Shown piece by piece: positions 15,988-24,460 of a stretch of 64,000 nt of DNA (its first letter is position 1; each line of letters opens with the position of its first letter). The stretch is taken from NCBI GenBank assembly GCA_903919715.1, contig CAIXJC010000027.1, positions 62,001-126,000 of the forward strand, in the 5' to 3' direction. Both the position numbers and the translations under genes were made by a program. This DNA comes from an uncultured bacterium. GTDB lineage: Bacteria > Planctomycetota > Phycisphaerae > Phycisphaerales > SM1A02. Under the pieces are notes generated by a model. That model worked only from the letters and a program-made list of their open reading frames with translations, had not been told where the DNA came from and did not search any database.

Positions 15988-17250
15988 ATGATTTCAAGCG
16001 CACTGATTCTTTGCGTGATCGCATTGGATTCATCGGGCGCAATTGATAGCGCGCCGGCCAATACGCCCAGCATCATCACTGGAAACAAGGTCAATCTCTC
16101 AAGCAAGATTCCATTCAACGAGCTTGGCCAAGAAGTCACTGTGCCGCCAGCTGCAATTTCGGTTCAAGCAAGAGATGTTCCATGGGATGCGGGAGGTGTG
16201 ATTGAAGTTTCGTGGAAGCCCGCGCCAGATACTGGCACTGCCACAAAATGGGTCATCGAGCGGAGCGAAGCCCTTCAAACTGGATTGACTCCCTGGGCCT
16301 TCGTCGCAGAAGTCCCCATCGACGAAACGGTTGTCTTGGCACCAAAGCTCTCTGCTTCCGCATCGTATTTCTTCAGCGTGACGGCCGTTGGCCCCGAGGG
16401 TTCGAGCGCAGTCGCAACGACGAAGAATGCAGTCACTCCCGAGTGGAACTTTTTTATTGGCGCAAAATTGCCTTTGTTTTGCGCCATTCTTGTTGTGAGC
16501 GCATGCGTGATTTATTACATCCTTGCCGCGCGACGTGGTCGACCAATGAAGGTTCGTCGCATCGCAGCACTTGAAGCGATCACCGACGCTGTTGGACGCG
16601 CGACAGAAATGGGACGCTCCATTCTCTTTGTGCCTGGTATCCAGGACATGGACAACATTCAGACGGTTGCGGGAATCACGGTGCTGGGTCATGTTTCCAA
16701 AACAGCTGCCGAATACGACGCTGCGATTGAAGTGCCGACGAGTCGATCGCTCGTTATGGAAGCGGCGCGCGAAGCGGTGCAGGCCTCCTATCTCGCTGCG
16801 GGTCGCGCCGATGCATACAACGCCGATGGCATTCGATACATCACCGATGAACAGTTCGGATTCGTCGCATATGTCTCGGGGCGAATGGTGCGCGAGAAGC
16901 CAGCGGCTTGCTTCTATATGGGATGCTTCTTTGCAGAGAGTTTGATCCTTGCCGAGACCGGGAACTCCATTGGCGCAATCCAAATCGCAGGGACGGCCGA
17001 GAGCAGCCAGCTTCCGTTCTTCGTCGCTGCTTGTGATTACACCTTGATTGGTGAAGAGTTTATGGCTGCGAGTGCCTATCTCTCGGGCGAACCAGATCAA
17101 ATGGGATCGCTGAAAGGTCAAGATGTCGCGAAGGCGATTGCTGCGACATTAATCATTGTTGGAGTTGTGCTGGCAACTGGCGCCGCACTTGCTCCTCAGG
17201 GCACGATGGCTTCTGCGCTTGAATGGCTGAAGGGAGTGCTCGGATCATGA
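15988..17250 (+). CDS. Membrane-anchored protein with Fn3-like and DUF6754-like domains, unknown function
   Basis: 420 residues from the ATG at 15988. The signal/anchor is MISSALILCVIALDSSGA. Residues about 45-145 look like a fibronectin-III-type beta-sandwich: VPWDAGGVIEVSWKPAPD, ASYFFSVTAVGPEGSS. A transmembrane helix at about 155-177 (LPLFCAILVVSACVIYYIL) leads to a basic stop-transfer segment and a 200-residue cytosolic domain (IAALEAITDAVGRATEMG, LFVPGIQDMDNIQT, CFYMGCFFAESLILAETG), then a second helix near the C-terminus (AATLIIVGVVLATGAALA). I recall this cytosolic domain as DUF6754, unverified. The frame opens at 15856, but only 15988 gives a signal peptide at the N-terminus. It is the first of four coupled genes; its stop overlaps the next start (ATGA). 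No function is assigned. Confidence 0.75.
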   Translation: MISSALILCVIALDSSGAIDSAPANTPSIITGNKVNLSSKIPFNELGQEVTVPPAAISVQARDVPWDAGGVIEVSWKPAPDTGTATKWVIERSEALQTGLTPWAFVAEVPIDETVVLAPKLSASASYFFSVTAVGPEGSSAVATTKNAVTPEWNFFIGAKLPLFCAILVVSACVIYYILAARRGRPMKVRRIAALEAITDAVGRATEMGRSILFVPGIQDMDNIQTVAGITVLGHVSKTAAEYDAAIEVPTSRSLVMEAAREAVQASYLAAGRADAYNADGIRYITDEQFGFVAYVSGRMVREKPAACFYMGCFFAESLILAETGNSIGAIQIAGTAESSQLPFFVAACDYTLIGEEFMAASAYLSGEPDQMGSLKGQDVAKAIAATLIIVGVVLATGAALAPQGTMASALEWLKGVLGS

Positions 17251-17942
17251 AGCGCCTTGTTCCGATGTGGATTGCGATCGTCGCTGGATTTGTCATGCTG
17301 CTTTCAGCATTCTTTCCGATTACGGAAAGTCTCGGCGAAACGATGGGCGATGTTTTTAATGTCGTCGCAGCGATCGCATTCATCCTGGGTGCTGGAAGTT
17401 TGGCGAAAGTAAACCTCGCAAAGATTTCGCAGCGCGATCAGGGGTGGGGATACGCAGCGATTACTTTGATCTGTTTCGCAATCACGCTTGCAGTCGGCCT
17501 TGGAAAGTTCGGCGTTCCCCCGAGCGCACAGTTTCCAGCGCTTGGGTGGTCTGGCGAAAAGGATGCGGAAGGTTCAATCTTTGGTTGGATCTATGAATAC
17601 GCACTCGTTCCGATTACCAGCACGATGTTCGCATTGCTTGCGTTCTATGTCGCAAGTGCCGCATTCCGCGCCTTTCGCGCCAAGAATCTTGAGGCGATCT
17701 TGCTGCTTTCAACGGCGTTTATCGTGCTCCTCGGTCGTACATTCGCAGGAGTCGTGCTGACAGGATGGCTACCCGACTGGGCGAGTGGATTGCGACTGGA
17801 AAATCTTTCGGTCTACATCATGCAGGTTTTTAACACCGCAGGAAATCGTGCGATCATCATCGGCATCGCACTCGGCGTGACCGCAACGAGCTTGCGGATT
17901 CTTCTTGGAGTTGATCGATCTTGGATGGGATCGGGAGACTGA
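17247..17942 (+). CDS. Polytopic membrane protein of the DUF6754 operon, unknown function
   Basis: 231 residues with about six hydrophobic segments: PMWIAIVAGFVMLLSAFFP, VVAAIAFILGAGSLA, AAITLICFAITLAVGL, LVPITSTMFALLAFYVASA, AILLLSTAFIVLLG, and AIIIGIALGVTATSLRILLG. The loop at about residues 90-115 (GVPPSAQFPALGWSGEKD) is the only sizeable polar stretch. The ATG overlaps the stop of the previous gene (ATGA), so translation is coupled, and the gene ends 3 bases before the next. No enzymatic motif is visible. The helical content would suit an integral scaffold or channel subunit; this is inference only. Confidence 0.75.
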   Translation: MKRLVPMWIAIVAGFVMLLSAFFPITESLGETMGDVFNVVAAIAFILGAGSLAKVNLAKISQRDQGWGYAAITLICFAITLAVGLGKFGVPPSAQFPALGWSGEKDAEGSIFGWIYEYALVPITSTMFALLAFYVASAAFRAFRAKNLEAILLLSTAFIVLLGRTFAGVVLTGWLPDWASGLRLENLSVYIMQVFNTAGNRAIIIGIALGVTATSLRILLGVDRSWMGSGD

Positions 17943-17945
17943 CGC

Positions 17946-18848
17946 ATGAGCAAGTTCATCACCATCCTCGAAGGACTTGATCGACGCTGGATTTTCCTTG
18001 CGATGGCGATCTCGGTTGCTGGTCCGATTCTGATCATCGGCATCACGGGCAAGACGCTTCCTGAAACTCCAACTCCTGCAGCACGTGCGGTGTACAGCGA
18101 GATCGAGAAATTGCCAGTCGGAACTCCTGTCTTGATCGCATTCGACTTCGATCCGGCGAGCGGTGGCGAGTTGACTCCAATGGCGACAAGTTTGGTTCAT
18201 CAATGCGCAGCGCGCGGCTTGCGAATGGTTTTTATCGCGCTCTGGCCACTTGGGCCGCAGTTGATCGACGAGACGATCAGGCGTGTGATTCTTGCGGATT
18301 ATCCAAATCTCAAGGAAGGCATTGATTATGTCAATGTTGGATTCCAATCGGGCAACGAAGCGGTGATGAAAGTGATGTTGACTGATTTCGCGAAAGCGTT
18401 TCCGATCACGAAGAACGGAACGGCAGTCGGCGATGTCGTTGCACTCAAAGGAATTCAGCGCGCATCAGATTTCCCATTGCTGGTTGAAGTGTGCGCTGGC
18501 TATCCAGGGGCGAAGGAATGGATTCAATATGTCATCTCTTCCAGCGGCGGCAAGATCAAGATGGTCACGGGATGCACGGGCGTACAGACTCCGCAACTCT
18601 ATCCCTATTACCCAGTGCAATTGAACGGCATGCTGGGTGCGATCAAGGGCGCCGCAGAATATGAATCGCTCGTGAATTCCAGCCTTGCGCCCAAAGACAG
18701 TTCCGCTGCAATTCCAGCGAAATATCTCGAAGCGCAGCGCCGAATGGGACCACAGCTCGGCGCACATTTGTTGATGGTTGGGCTGATCATTCTGGGCAAC
18801 ATCGCATTTTTCGCGCAGCGCAAGTCGAAGGTGAGGGCCACATCATGA
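17946..18848 (+). CDS. Membrane protein with large soluble domain, DUF6754 operon, unknown function
   Basis: 300 residues. One N-terminal helix (IFLAMAISVAGPILIIGIT, about 15-33), an alpha/beta soluble domain of about 230 residues, and a C-terminal helix (GAHLLMVGLIILGNIAFFA) followed by RKSKVR. The soluble part alternates hydrophobic strands and glycine turns: PVLIAFDFDPASGGEL, LRMVFIALWPLGPQL, IDYVNVGFQSGNEAVM, DFPLLVEVCAGYPGAKEW, KMVTGCTGVQTPQLYP. This looks Rossmann-like, but without a recognisable nucleotide or catalytic motif. With only two membrane anchors, the domain probably faces outward or lies on the membrane. The next gene starts inside its stop codon (ATGA). I do not recognise the family by name. 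Confidence 0.75.
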   Translation: MSKFITILEGLDRRWIFLAMAISVAGPILIIGITGKTLPETPTPAARAVYSEIEKLPVGTPVLIAFDFDPASGGELTPMATSLVHQCAARGLRMVFIALWPLGPQLIDETIRRVILADYPNLKEGIDYVNVGFQSGNEAVMKVMLTDFAKAFPITKNGTAVGDVVALKGIQRASDFPLLVEVCAGYPGAKEWIQYVISSSGGKIKMVTGCTGVQTPQLYPYYPVQLNGMLGAIKGAAEYESLVNSSLAPKDSSAAIPAKYLEAQRRMGPQLGAHLLMVGLIILGNIAFFAQRKSKVRATS

Positions 18849-19852
18849 AGCCATCGAAGACGTGGGTCATCATCGTCGCTGTCATTGTTGTTCTTGTCGG
18901 TATTCGCATGTCCATCGGGCAAGGAATGGCGCGTGCGTATGTCGAGCGAGTTGATCAATCTGTTGACGTGAAAGCGAACGCCACTCATGTTGCGACGACC
19001 TTCAAGTGGACGGAGTGGCACCCAGTTCAGCCCAAGATGTACGAGGCGGCGCAGAAAGCGGATGCGAATCAGACCCGTTTCGCATTCAGTTGGGCGAACA
19101 CCATCGGGCTCTGGCTCTCCGCATTCTTCACGCTCGCGATCTTTTCTTTCTTGTACCGCGATAATCCCGGATATCGCCTCGCCGAGGCAGTCATCATCGG
19201 AGTTTCCGCGGCATACTGGGGCGTCGTTGGATTCTGGGACACGCTTGTTCCAAAGCTGTTTGGGGCACTAACCCCCATGCTTGTTCATGAGAAGGTGTTA
19301 CCGAGTTTGCCCGATCCCACGATGGGTCAAGTCGTCGCGATGTACTTCGCGCTGGCGCTGGGCATCATGCTTCTGATGCGCCTCGCTCCCAAGGGCGGTT
19401 GGATCAGTTTGTGGCCGATCGCATTCATCATTGGAGTGACCGCAGGTCTCAAGATCGTCAGCCATGTCGAGAGCGATCTCGTCGCACAGACCGTCGCAAC
19501 ATTCCAGCCGCTTGTCAATCTCAAGTCAGCCGATCACGTGACTCAGTTGTGGCCGACAATCTGGGCGAGTCTGGCAAACATCCTGCTCGTCGTTGGCGTG
19601 CTCTGTTGCTTGACGTATTTCTTTTTCTCAGTCGATCACAAGGGGGCGGTCGGCCGCGTCGCGCGGGTTGGAATCATGTATCTCATGATCACTTTCGGCG
19701 CGGCATTTGGATTTACGGTCATGGGCCGAGTCGCACTGCTCGCAGCTCGTGTCGAATTTCTCTTCGATGATTGGCTCTGGCTGATCGATCCCGCTGGAAA
19801 GCGAATTGTCGAAATGGCTACTGCTGTGGGCTCGATGCTCTGTTGGTGGTAG
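18845..19852 (+). CDS. Polytopic membrane protein of the DUF6754 operon, unknown function
   Basis: 335 residues. The N-terminal helix VIIVAVIVVLVGIRMSIG is followed by about 65 extracytoplasmic residues and then roughly seven helices: WANTIGLWLSAFFTLAIFSF, AVIIGVSAAYWGVVGFW, MYFALALGIMLLMRLA, ISLWPIAFIIGVTAGL, ASLANILLVVGVLCCLTYFF, and VGIMYLMITFGAAFGFTVMG. Charged residues are concentrated in short loops. It is coupled by an ATGA overlap to the gene before it and ends 11 bases before zwf, so the four-gene unit may run on into the pentose phosphate genes. No family is recognised. The number of helices would suit a transporter-like subunit, but nothing specific can be claimed. Confidence 0.75.
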   Translation: MKPSKTWVIIVAVIVVLVGIRMSIGQGMARAYVERVDQSVDVKANATHVATTFKWTEWHPVQPKMYEAAQKADANQTRFAFSWANTIGLWLSAFFTLAIFSFLYRDNPGYRLAEAVIIGVSAAYWGVVGFWDTLVPKLFGALTPMLVHEKVLPSLPDPTMGQVVAMYFALALGIMLLMRLAPKGGWISLWPIAFIIGVTAGLKIVSHVESDLVAQTVATFQPLVNLKSADHVTQLWPTIWASLANILLVVGVLCCLTYFFFSVDHKGAVGRVARVGIMYLMITFGAAFGFTVMGRVALLAARVEFLFDDWLWLIDPAGKRIVEMATAVGSMLCWW

Positions 19853-19863
19853 AACTGCGCGCC

Positions 19864-21375
19864 ATGCGCAAGCCAGATCCATGTGTCCTCGTCATTTTCG
19901 GTGCCTCGGGCGATCTCACCGCTCGGAAGTTGATTCCAGCTTTGTACGAAATGCGCGTCATTGGCGCGCTTCCAGCTGAATTTAAAGTGCTTGGTGTCTC
20001 ACGCCGCGAGAAGAGTGATGAAGAGTGGCGCACAGAACTCGCCGCATCGGTTCAGCAACACGCCAAGCGCTGGGATGCTGTGCGCTGGGCTGAATTTGCA
20101 AAGTGTATTCACTATTTCGCAGGCGACGCTGCGCAGATTGGGATGTATGCCGGACTCGATGAGCGCCTGCGCAAGTTCGATACCGAAAGTGGGACGCGCG
20201 GAAATCGTCTCTTCTATCTGTCGGTCGGCCCCGAGCTTTACGAATCAATCGTTCACCGTATCGAGGACGCAGCACTTGTCACCGAGGGCAAGCGTTGGTG
20301 TTCAATCAATTCGCAGGAACGTTCATGGCAGCGAATCATTATCGAAAAACCATTTGGGCACGATGAGAAGAGCGCGGTCAGTCTCAATCACACGCTCGGT
20401 CGAGTGTTCGAGGAAGAAGATATTTATCGAATCGATCACTATCTGGGCAAAGAAGTGGTTCAGGCAATGTTGGTGTTGCGATTTGCCAACACCATCTTTG
20501 AGCCTGTGTGGAATCATCGCTATATCGACCATGTGCAAATCACGGCGACGGAGACTGTCGGCGTCGGTAATCGAACCGCATTCTTCGATGCAACGGGTGC
20601 GATCCGCGACATGATTCAGTCGCATCTTTTGCAGATTTTCGCTTTCGTTGCGATGGAGCCACCGACGACTGTCACGGCGGAAGACATTCGTGCGGAAAAG
20701 ATCAAGGCTGTGCGGGCGATTCGACCGACATTGCCCGAAGCGGTTGCGTCCCATGGCGTCTTGGGGCAATATGGGAAAAGTGCAGATGAAGCTGGGTATG
20801 TCGATTTGCCGGGTGTTACTTCGGGCTCAACGACGGAAACATACGCCGCAATCAAACTGCATGTGGACAATTGGCGGTGGGCTGGAACGCCATTTTATTT
20901 CCGTACTGGCAAACATATGGCGAAGAAGCGAACAGAGATCGTTGTGCAGTTCAAGCCGCCAGCGGCGAACCTCTTTCAATCCGTACCGCATGGGTCGGGG
21001 CAAGTCGCAGGGAATCGCCTCGTCATCGAAATCGCGCCATTTCAACAAACGCGTTTGCGTTTCGAAAGCAAGGTTCCTGGAACGCCACTGAGTATCGCGA
21101 GCGTCGAAATGCAAGCGGATTTTGACAAGCAATTCGGCGTCGAGGCGCTGGAGGCTTATGGTCCGTTGCTCGTTGATGCGATGCGCGGCGATCAATCGTT
21201 GTACAAGCACCGCATCGAAGTCGAGAGTGGATGGGCTGCGGTGATGCCCTTTCTGAATGCTGCTTCAGCAGGGATACGCAAATCGATCGCGAACAACTAC
21301 GCCCCGGGTTCATGGGGACCTGCGGCCGCCGACGAAATGATGAAGCGCGACGGGCGTGCGTGGCATAACGACTGA
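19864..21375 (+). CDS. zwf: Glucose-6-phosphate 1-dehydrogenase
   Basis: 503 residues. The NADP-binding motif FGASGDLTARKL is at the N-terminus. IIEKPFGHDEKSA and the active-site signature RIDHYLGKE, whose His binds the substrate phosphate, lie near residues 160-205. 'FRTGKHMAKKRTEIVVQFK' and the C-terminal 'PGSWGPAAADEMM' complete the family pattern. It oxidises glucose 6-phosphate to 6-phosphogluconolactone, the entry to the oxidative pentose phosphate pathway. The longer frame from 19771 overlaps the previous membrane protein and is not used. The lactonase gene pgl follows after 33 bases, so both steps are encoded side by side. No gnd is in view. Confidence 0.97.
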   Translation: MRKPDPCVLVIFGASGDLTARKLIPALYEMRVIGALPAEFKVLGVSRREKSDEEWRTELAASVQQHAKRWDAVRWAEFAKCIHYFAGDAAQIGMYAGLDERLRKFDTESGTRGNRLFYLSVGPELYESIVHRIEDAALVTEGKRWCSINSQERSWQRIIIEKPFGHDEKSAVSLNHTLGRVFEEEDIYRIDHYLGKEVVQAMLVLRFANTIFEPVWNHRYIDHVQITATETVGVGNRTAFFDATGAIRDMIQSHLLQIFAFVAMEPPTTVTAEDIRAEKIKAVRAIRPTLPEAVASHGVLGQYGKSADEAGYVDLPGVTSGSTTETYAAIKLHVDNWRWAGTPFYFRTGKHMAKKRTEIVVQFKPPAANLFQSVPHGSGQVAGNRLVIEIAPFQQTRLRFESKVPGTPLSIASVEMQADFDKQFGVEALEAYGPLLVDAMRGDQSLYKHRIEVESGWAAVMPFLNAASAGIRKSIANNYAPGSWGPAAADEMMKRDGRAWHND

Positions 21376-21396
21376 CGGAATCTCGGGCGTCGGCGA

Positions 21397-21402
21397 TAGA
21401 CT
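21397..21402 (+). promoter_or_regulatory. Putative -10 hexamer TAGACT for pgl
   Basis: TAGACT, 6 bases, then the ATG at 21409. The same hexamer precedes nuoH and radA. If real, pgl has its own leaderless transcript despite following zwf. Confidence 0.45.
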
Positions 21403-21408
21403 CGGATC

Positions 21409-22200
21409 ATGACACCAACTCCAGAACCGATTCCACTCGCACCGCTCGAAGAATCACTGCCAGGTCCAACACTTCCAGGTCGTGTGGTGGTGGGAGCCGA
21501 TCGGCATGGGGTCTATGAATTGTTGGGATCGCATTTGCTTTCGTCCGCGCTTGACTGCGTTTCGAAATTCGGCGACTTTCATTTCGCCGTTTCGGGTGGA
21601 TCGACTCCGTTTCCTTTTTATCAATCGCTGATGACCGATCCGCGATATCGCTCGTTTCCATGGGCACGCACTCATTTATGGATCGTCGACGAGAGGCGAG
21701 TGGCGTTCGACAACGCGATGAGCAATTGGCGTCAGATTTCAGAAATTTTCTGCGATCACTCGGGCATGCCGACGAGTCAGATTCATCCGATGATGGCGAC
21801 TGCGAGCGACGTGGCCGAGCAATACGAAAAATTGCTGCGGTCTTGCTTGAGTTCGAGGCCTCGTGGCGAGGATCGTCTTGATTTCGTCGTGCTTGGAATG
21901 GGCGACAACGGTCACACGGCGAGTCTCTTTCCAGAGACGGCGGTTCTGAATGAAAAAATTCTCTGGGTGAGTTATTGCGATGGTCCAACGGTCACGCCGC
22001 CACCGCGCGTCACGATGACCTATCCGCTCCTGAATAATGCGCGTGTGATCGTGCCGCTCGTGATGGGTGCAAATAAAGCTGAGATGCTGGCGCGCGTTGC
22101 AACTGGGCACGATGATTTTCACGCTCTGCCAATCAAGGGGATCAAGCCGACTGCTGGCGAGTTGGTGTGGTATCTCGACCGCGACGCATGCGGGCGATAA
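21409..22200 (+). CDS. pgl: 6-phosphogluconolactonase
   Basis: A 263-residue DevB/SOL-type lactonase. The motif HFAVSGGSTPFPFY near residues 60-73 is the sugar-phosphate-binding loop shared with glucosamine-6-phosphate deaminases. 'HLWIVDERRVAFDNAMSNW' matches the DER-V-----SN block, and VLGMGDNGHTASLFP is the catalytic GMG-DGH-ASLFP motif, with Asn in place of the usual Asp/Gly variation. It hydrolyses the lactone made by Zwf. The gene is convergent with ruvX, and both stop codons lie in one palindrome at 22198-22213. Confidence 0.93.
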   Translation: MTPTPEPIPLAPLEESLPGPTLPGRVVVGADRHGVYELLGSHLLSSALDCVSKFGDFHFAVSGGSTPFPFYQSLMTDPRYRSFPWARTHLWIVDERRVAFDNAMSNWRQISEIFCDHSGMPTSQIHPMMATASDVAEQYEKLLRSCLSSRPRGEDRLDFVVLGMGDNGHTASLFPETAVLNEKILWVSYCDGPTVTPPPRVTMTYPLLNNARVIVPLVMGANKAEMLARVATGHDDFHALPIKGIKPTAGELVWYLDRDACGR

Positions 22201-22213
22201 AGCGCGCGCTTTA
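22198..22213. terminator. 16-bp palindrome joining the stop codons of pgl and ruvX
   Basis: TAAAGCGCGCGCTTTA is a perfect palindrome. Its left TAA is the pgl stop, and its right TTA is the ruvX stop read on the minus strand. It could act as a weak bidirectional hairpin, but no T-run follows on either side, so the terminator role is tentative. Confidence 0.3.
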
Positions 22214-22630
22214 CGTTTCGCTTGCACAGCGCTGGAAATAATCCTTCAGCACTTCGCAGGCGGCTAATGCGTCTCGCAGTTTTTTCTTCTGTCCATGAGT
22301 GCGACCACTTTGATTGAGCGAAAATTCCGCTGCGAAGCTGGTGAGGCGCTCGTCTTGCATGATCGTCTTGATCGAAAATCGCTTCGCGCATTCATCTGCG
22401 AATTCCCGGGCCATCTTTGCGCGCGGTCCTTCTGTGCCGTCCATATTTACGGGCAGGCCGATGACGAGCGCATCGGGTCCATACTCACGCACGAGCTTTT
22501 CAAGACGCGCAAGCAGCATCTCTCGGATTGAGGCGTCGATTACTTCAATCGGCGCTGGCAATCGCAAGATGTCATCGCCGCAGGCGACGCCAGTTCTTCG
22601 GTCGCCAAGATCAATTGCGAGATATCTCAT
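22211..22630 (-). CDS. ruvX: Putative pre-16S rRNA nuclease / Holliday junction resolvase RuvX (YqgF)
   Basis: 139 residues, typical for the family. The RNase H-like start MRYLAIDLGDRRTGVACGDD holds the first catalytic Asp. VIGLPVNMDGTEGPRA is the conserved GLP-N-DG--G motif, and 'DERLTSFAAEF' holds the DERLT(S) acidic pair; the last Asp comes in HGQKKKLRDALAAC. YqgF-family proteins process the 5' end of 16S rRNA and were also proposed as Holliday junction resolvases. It is last in a minus-strand group plsC-ruvA-manC-ruvX, 6 bases after manC. Confidence 0.92.
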   Translation of the reverse strand: MRYLAIDLGDRRTGVACGDDILRLPAPIEVIDASIREMLLARLEKLVREYGPDALVIGLPVNMDGTEGPRAKMAREFADECAKRFSIKTIMQDERLTSFAAEFSLNQSGRTHGQKKKLRDALAACEVLKDYFQRCASET

Positions 22631-22636
22631 TGTTGT

Positions 22637-23764
22637 TTAGCGCAGTTCTGGCGGTACACGCCCAGCAAGATCCTTGACCTGCTCCGCCATGTCTGCTCGA
22701 CAAATCAAAGTCGCGTCACGCGTGTGGACAACAATCAATCCTTCGACGCCGATTGTTGCGATCAAGTGTTCGGGATCATCGCTCACGGCCACCATCTTTT
22801 TCGAGCCGATGTGTAACGCCCGTCCACTCGTGCGATTCCCGTCGGCATCCTCCGCGAGCATTTCGCCATAGGAGGGCCAACTTCCAATATCGCGCCAAGA
22901 AACAGGCATTGGAATAGCGCAAATCTTGATGCGTTCGTCGCGCGCGGCAGGCTCCATCAAACCGTAATCCACGCTGATCTTGGTGAGCAGTGGATAGACA
23001 TCCTCCACGACTTTTTCTGCATCGTGTGTTCCCCACGCAGCGCCGATTTTCGCAAGTCCAATCGCAGTCGCAGGCTGAAACCAACTGATCGCATCGAGCA
23101 CAGTGCGTGCGTGGAAAATGAACATGCCGCTATTCCAGCCGAATGTTCTGCTCTTGAAATATTCCGTGGCATGCGCAAGATCTGGCTTTTCAATGAATCG
23201 CTTGGCGCGAAATGCACCATCAAAGTTTCCGCTCGGATCCGAGATCGCCTCACCCTGTTCGACATATCCATACGCCGTCGCTGGGAAAGTCGGCGTGACA
23301 GAAAACGTCACGATGCGGCTCGGTTCAGCCTCAACGAGCCGAAATCCAAGATCGACTTTCTGTGCAAAGACCGACTGTGGTTCGATGATGTGATCGCTTG
23401 TCAGCACGGCGAAGATCGCATCAGGGTCGCGCGCTGCAAGCACTGCCGCAGCAAATCCAACCGCGTTGAGCGTGTCGCGTCCAACGGGTTCGCCAAGAAA
23501 ATTATTGCGAGAGAGCCCGTCGATTGCGGCGAGCACATCTTTCGCATAACTGCGGGATGCGCAGACCAATCTGTGATCCTTCGCAACCAACCCTTCGAGT
23601 CGTTCGCCGCTGATTTGCAGGAGTGACTTGCTCTTCGCCTCGCTTGGAAGTTCACTCTGGATAAACGGAATGAATTGCTTCGGACGGCCCGTTCGACTCA
23701 TCGGCCACAGTCGTGTGCCAGACCCTCCAGCCATAATCATTGCGTATCGATGGGGCTGGGTCAC
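22637..23764 (-). CDS. manC: Mannose-1-phosphate guanylyltransferase
   Basis: 375 residues. The nucleotidyltransferase signature MIMAGGSGTRLWPMSR is at the N-terminus, followed by KQFIPF. 'FIEKPDLAHATEYFKSRTFGWNSGMFIF' holds the EKP and W-N-G motifs that place the sugar (motifs named, 20 or fewer residues used as evidence: TFGWNSGMFIF). ISVDYGLMEPA follows. It has only the GTP-binding transferase domain and lacks the C-terminal isomerase domain of bifunctional ManC/AlgA. It makes GDP-mannose for polysaccharide synthesis, which may feed the exopolysaccharide locus 10 kb away. The start is a GTG that overlaps the ruvA stop (GTGA); an ATG eight codons later is the alternative. Confidence 0.92.
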   Translation of the reverse strand: MTQPHRYAMIMAGGSGTRLWPMSRTGRPKQFIPFIQSELPSEAKSKSLLQISGERLEGLVAKDHRLVCASRSYAKDVLAAIDGLSRNNFLGEPVGRDTLNAVGFAAAVLAARDPDAIFAVLTSDHIIEPQSVFAQKVDLGFRLVEAEPSRIVTFSVTPTFPATAYGYVEQGEAISDPSGNFDGAFRAKRFIEKPDLAHATEYFKSRTFGWNSGMFIFHARTVLDAISWFQPATAIGLAKIGAAWGTHDAEKVVEDVYPLLTKISVDYGLMEPAARDERIKICAIPMPVSWRDIGSWPSYGEMLAEDADGNRTSGRALHIGSKKMVAVSDDPEHLIATIGVEGLIVVHTRDATLICRADMAEQVKDLAGRVPPELR

Positions 23765-24447
23765 CTCGTCATTCCCTTCGAAGCAAGAGCTGCTGCGACG
23801 AGCGTGTTGGCCGTGGTCAATTCTGGTTCGCGTTCGAGCGCGAGGTCAATCAATGCGCGAGCATCGACTCTGCTCTCGCCGAGTTGCACAAGCACATTCA
23901 TTGCGTCCATCATTGCAGAAGCGGTCAGCGTCCCCGTCGCTGTTGTCGGGCTCGTCGCACTCGACTTTGGTTCGCCTTTGCGCGTTGGAGATTTGGCAGG
24001 AGAGTTCGTCGGTGCGGCCTTTGCGTACGAATCCATCTTGTCACGAAGTTCAAGCACCATTGTTTCTGCTGTCTTGCGCCCAATTTCTGGGAGACTCATA
24101 AGCAGAGCGAGGTCTTTCATGACGATCGCTTCAGCGACTCGCGCAAATGGAATCGTCAGTGCTCGCAGGGCACGACGAACGCCAATGCCTTTGACTGTTG
24201 TCACGAGTTCGAAGAATGCGCGATCTTGAGATGATTGAAACCCGATGAGTTTTGGCCAGAAGCTTGATCCTTGCCCTTGCGACTCCAAGTAGTGCAGCGT
24301 GTGGAAAGTCGTCCGACTTCCAATGCGCGAATACAACTCAGGAATATCCGCAGCAGGCACCGCAATTTCATATGCGATATCCCCAACGACGACGAGAGCC
24401 GCAGTTGTTTCCACCGATTCGAGTAATCCTTCGATGCGGTTGATCAT
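23761..24447 (-). CDS. ruvA: Holliday junction DNA helicase subunit RuvA
   Basis: 228 residues from MINRIEGLLESV, the usual RuvA start. A 39-base longer frame from 24486 would overlap plsC. Domain I is an OB fold with VVVGDIAYEIAVP. Domain II has two helix-hairpin-helix motifs: LVTTVKGIGVRRALRAL and LMSLPEIGRKTAETMVLEL. A linker of about 50 residues rich in Ala/Thr/Pro leads to the C-terminal domain III that contacts RuvB (DAMNVLVQLGESRVDARALI). RuvA binds four-way junctions and loads RuvB for branch migration. Neither ruvB nor ruvC is adjacent. It follows plsC by 13 bases. Confidence 0.93.
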   Translation of the reverse strand: MINRIEGLLESVETTAALVVVGDIAYEIAVPAADIPELYSRIGSRTTFHTLHYLESQGQGSSFWPKLIGFQSSQDRAFFELVTTVKGIGVRRALRALTIPFARVAEAIVMKDLALLMSLPEIGRKTAETMVLELRDKMDSYAKAAPTNSPAKSPTRKGEPKSSATSPTTATGTLTASAMMDAMNVLVQLGESRVDARALIDLALEREPELTTANTLVAAALASKGMTR

Positions 24448-24460
24448 CGCAGCGGCGAGG

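Noticed and set aside
19771-19863. Longer zwf start
   Set aside because: It would overlap the preceding membrane protein by more than 80 bases; the Rossmann motif begins right after the ATG at 19864.
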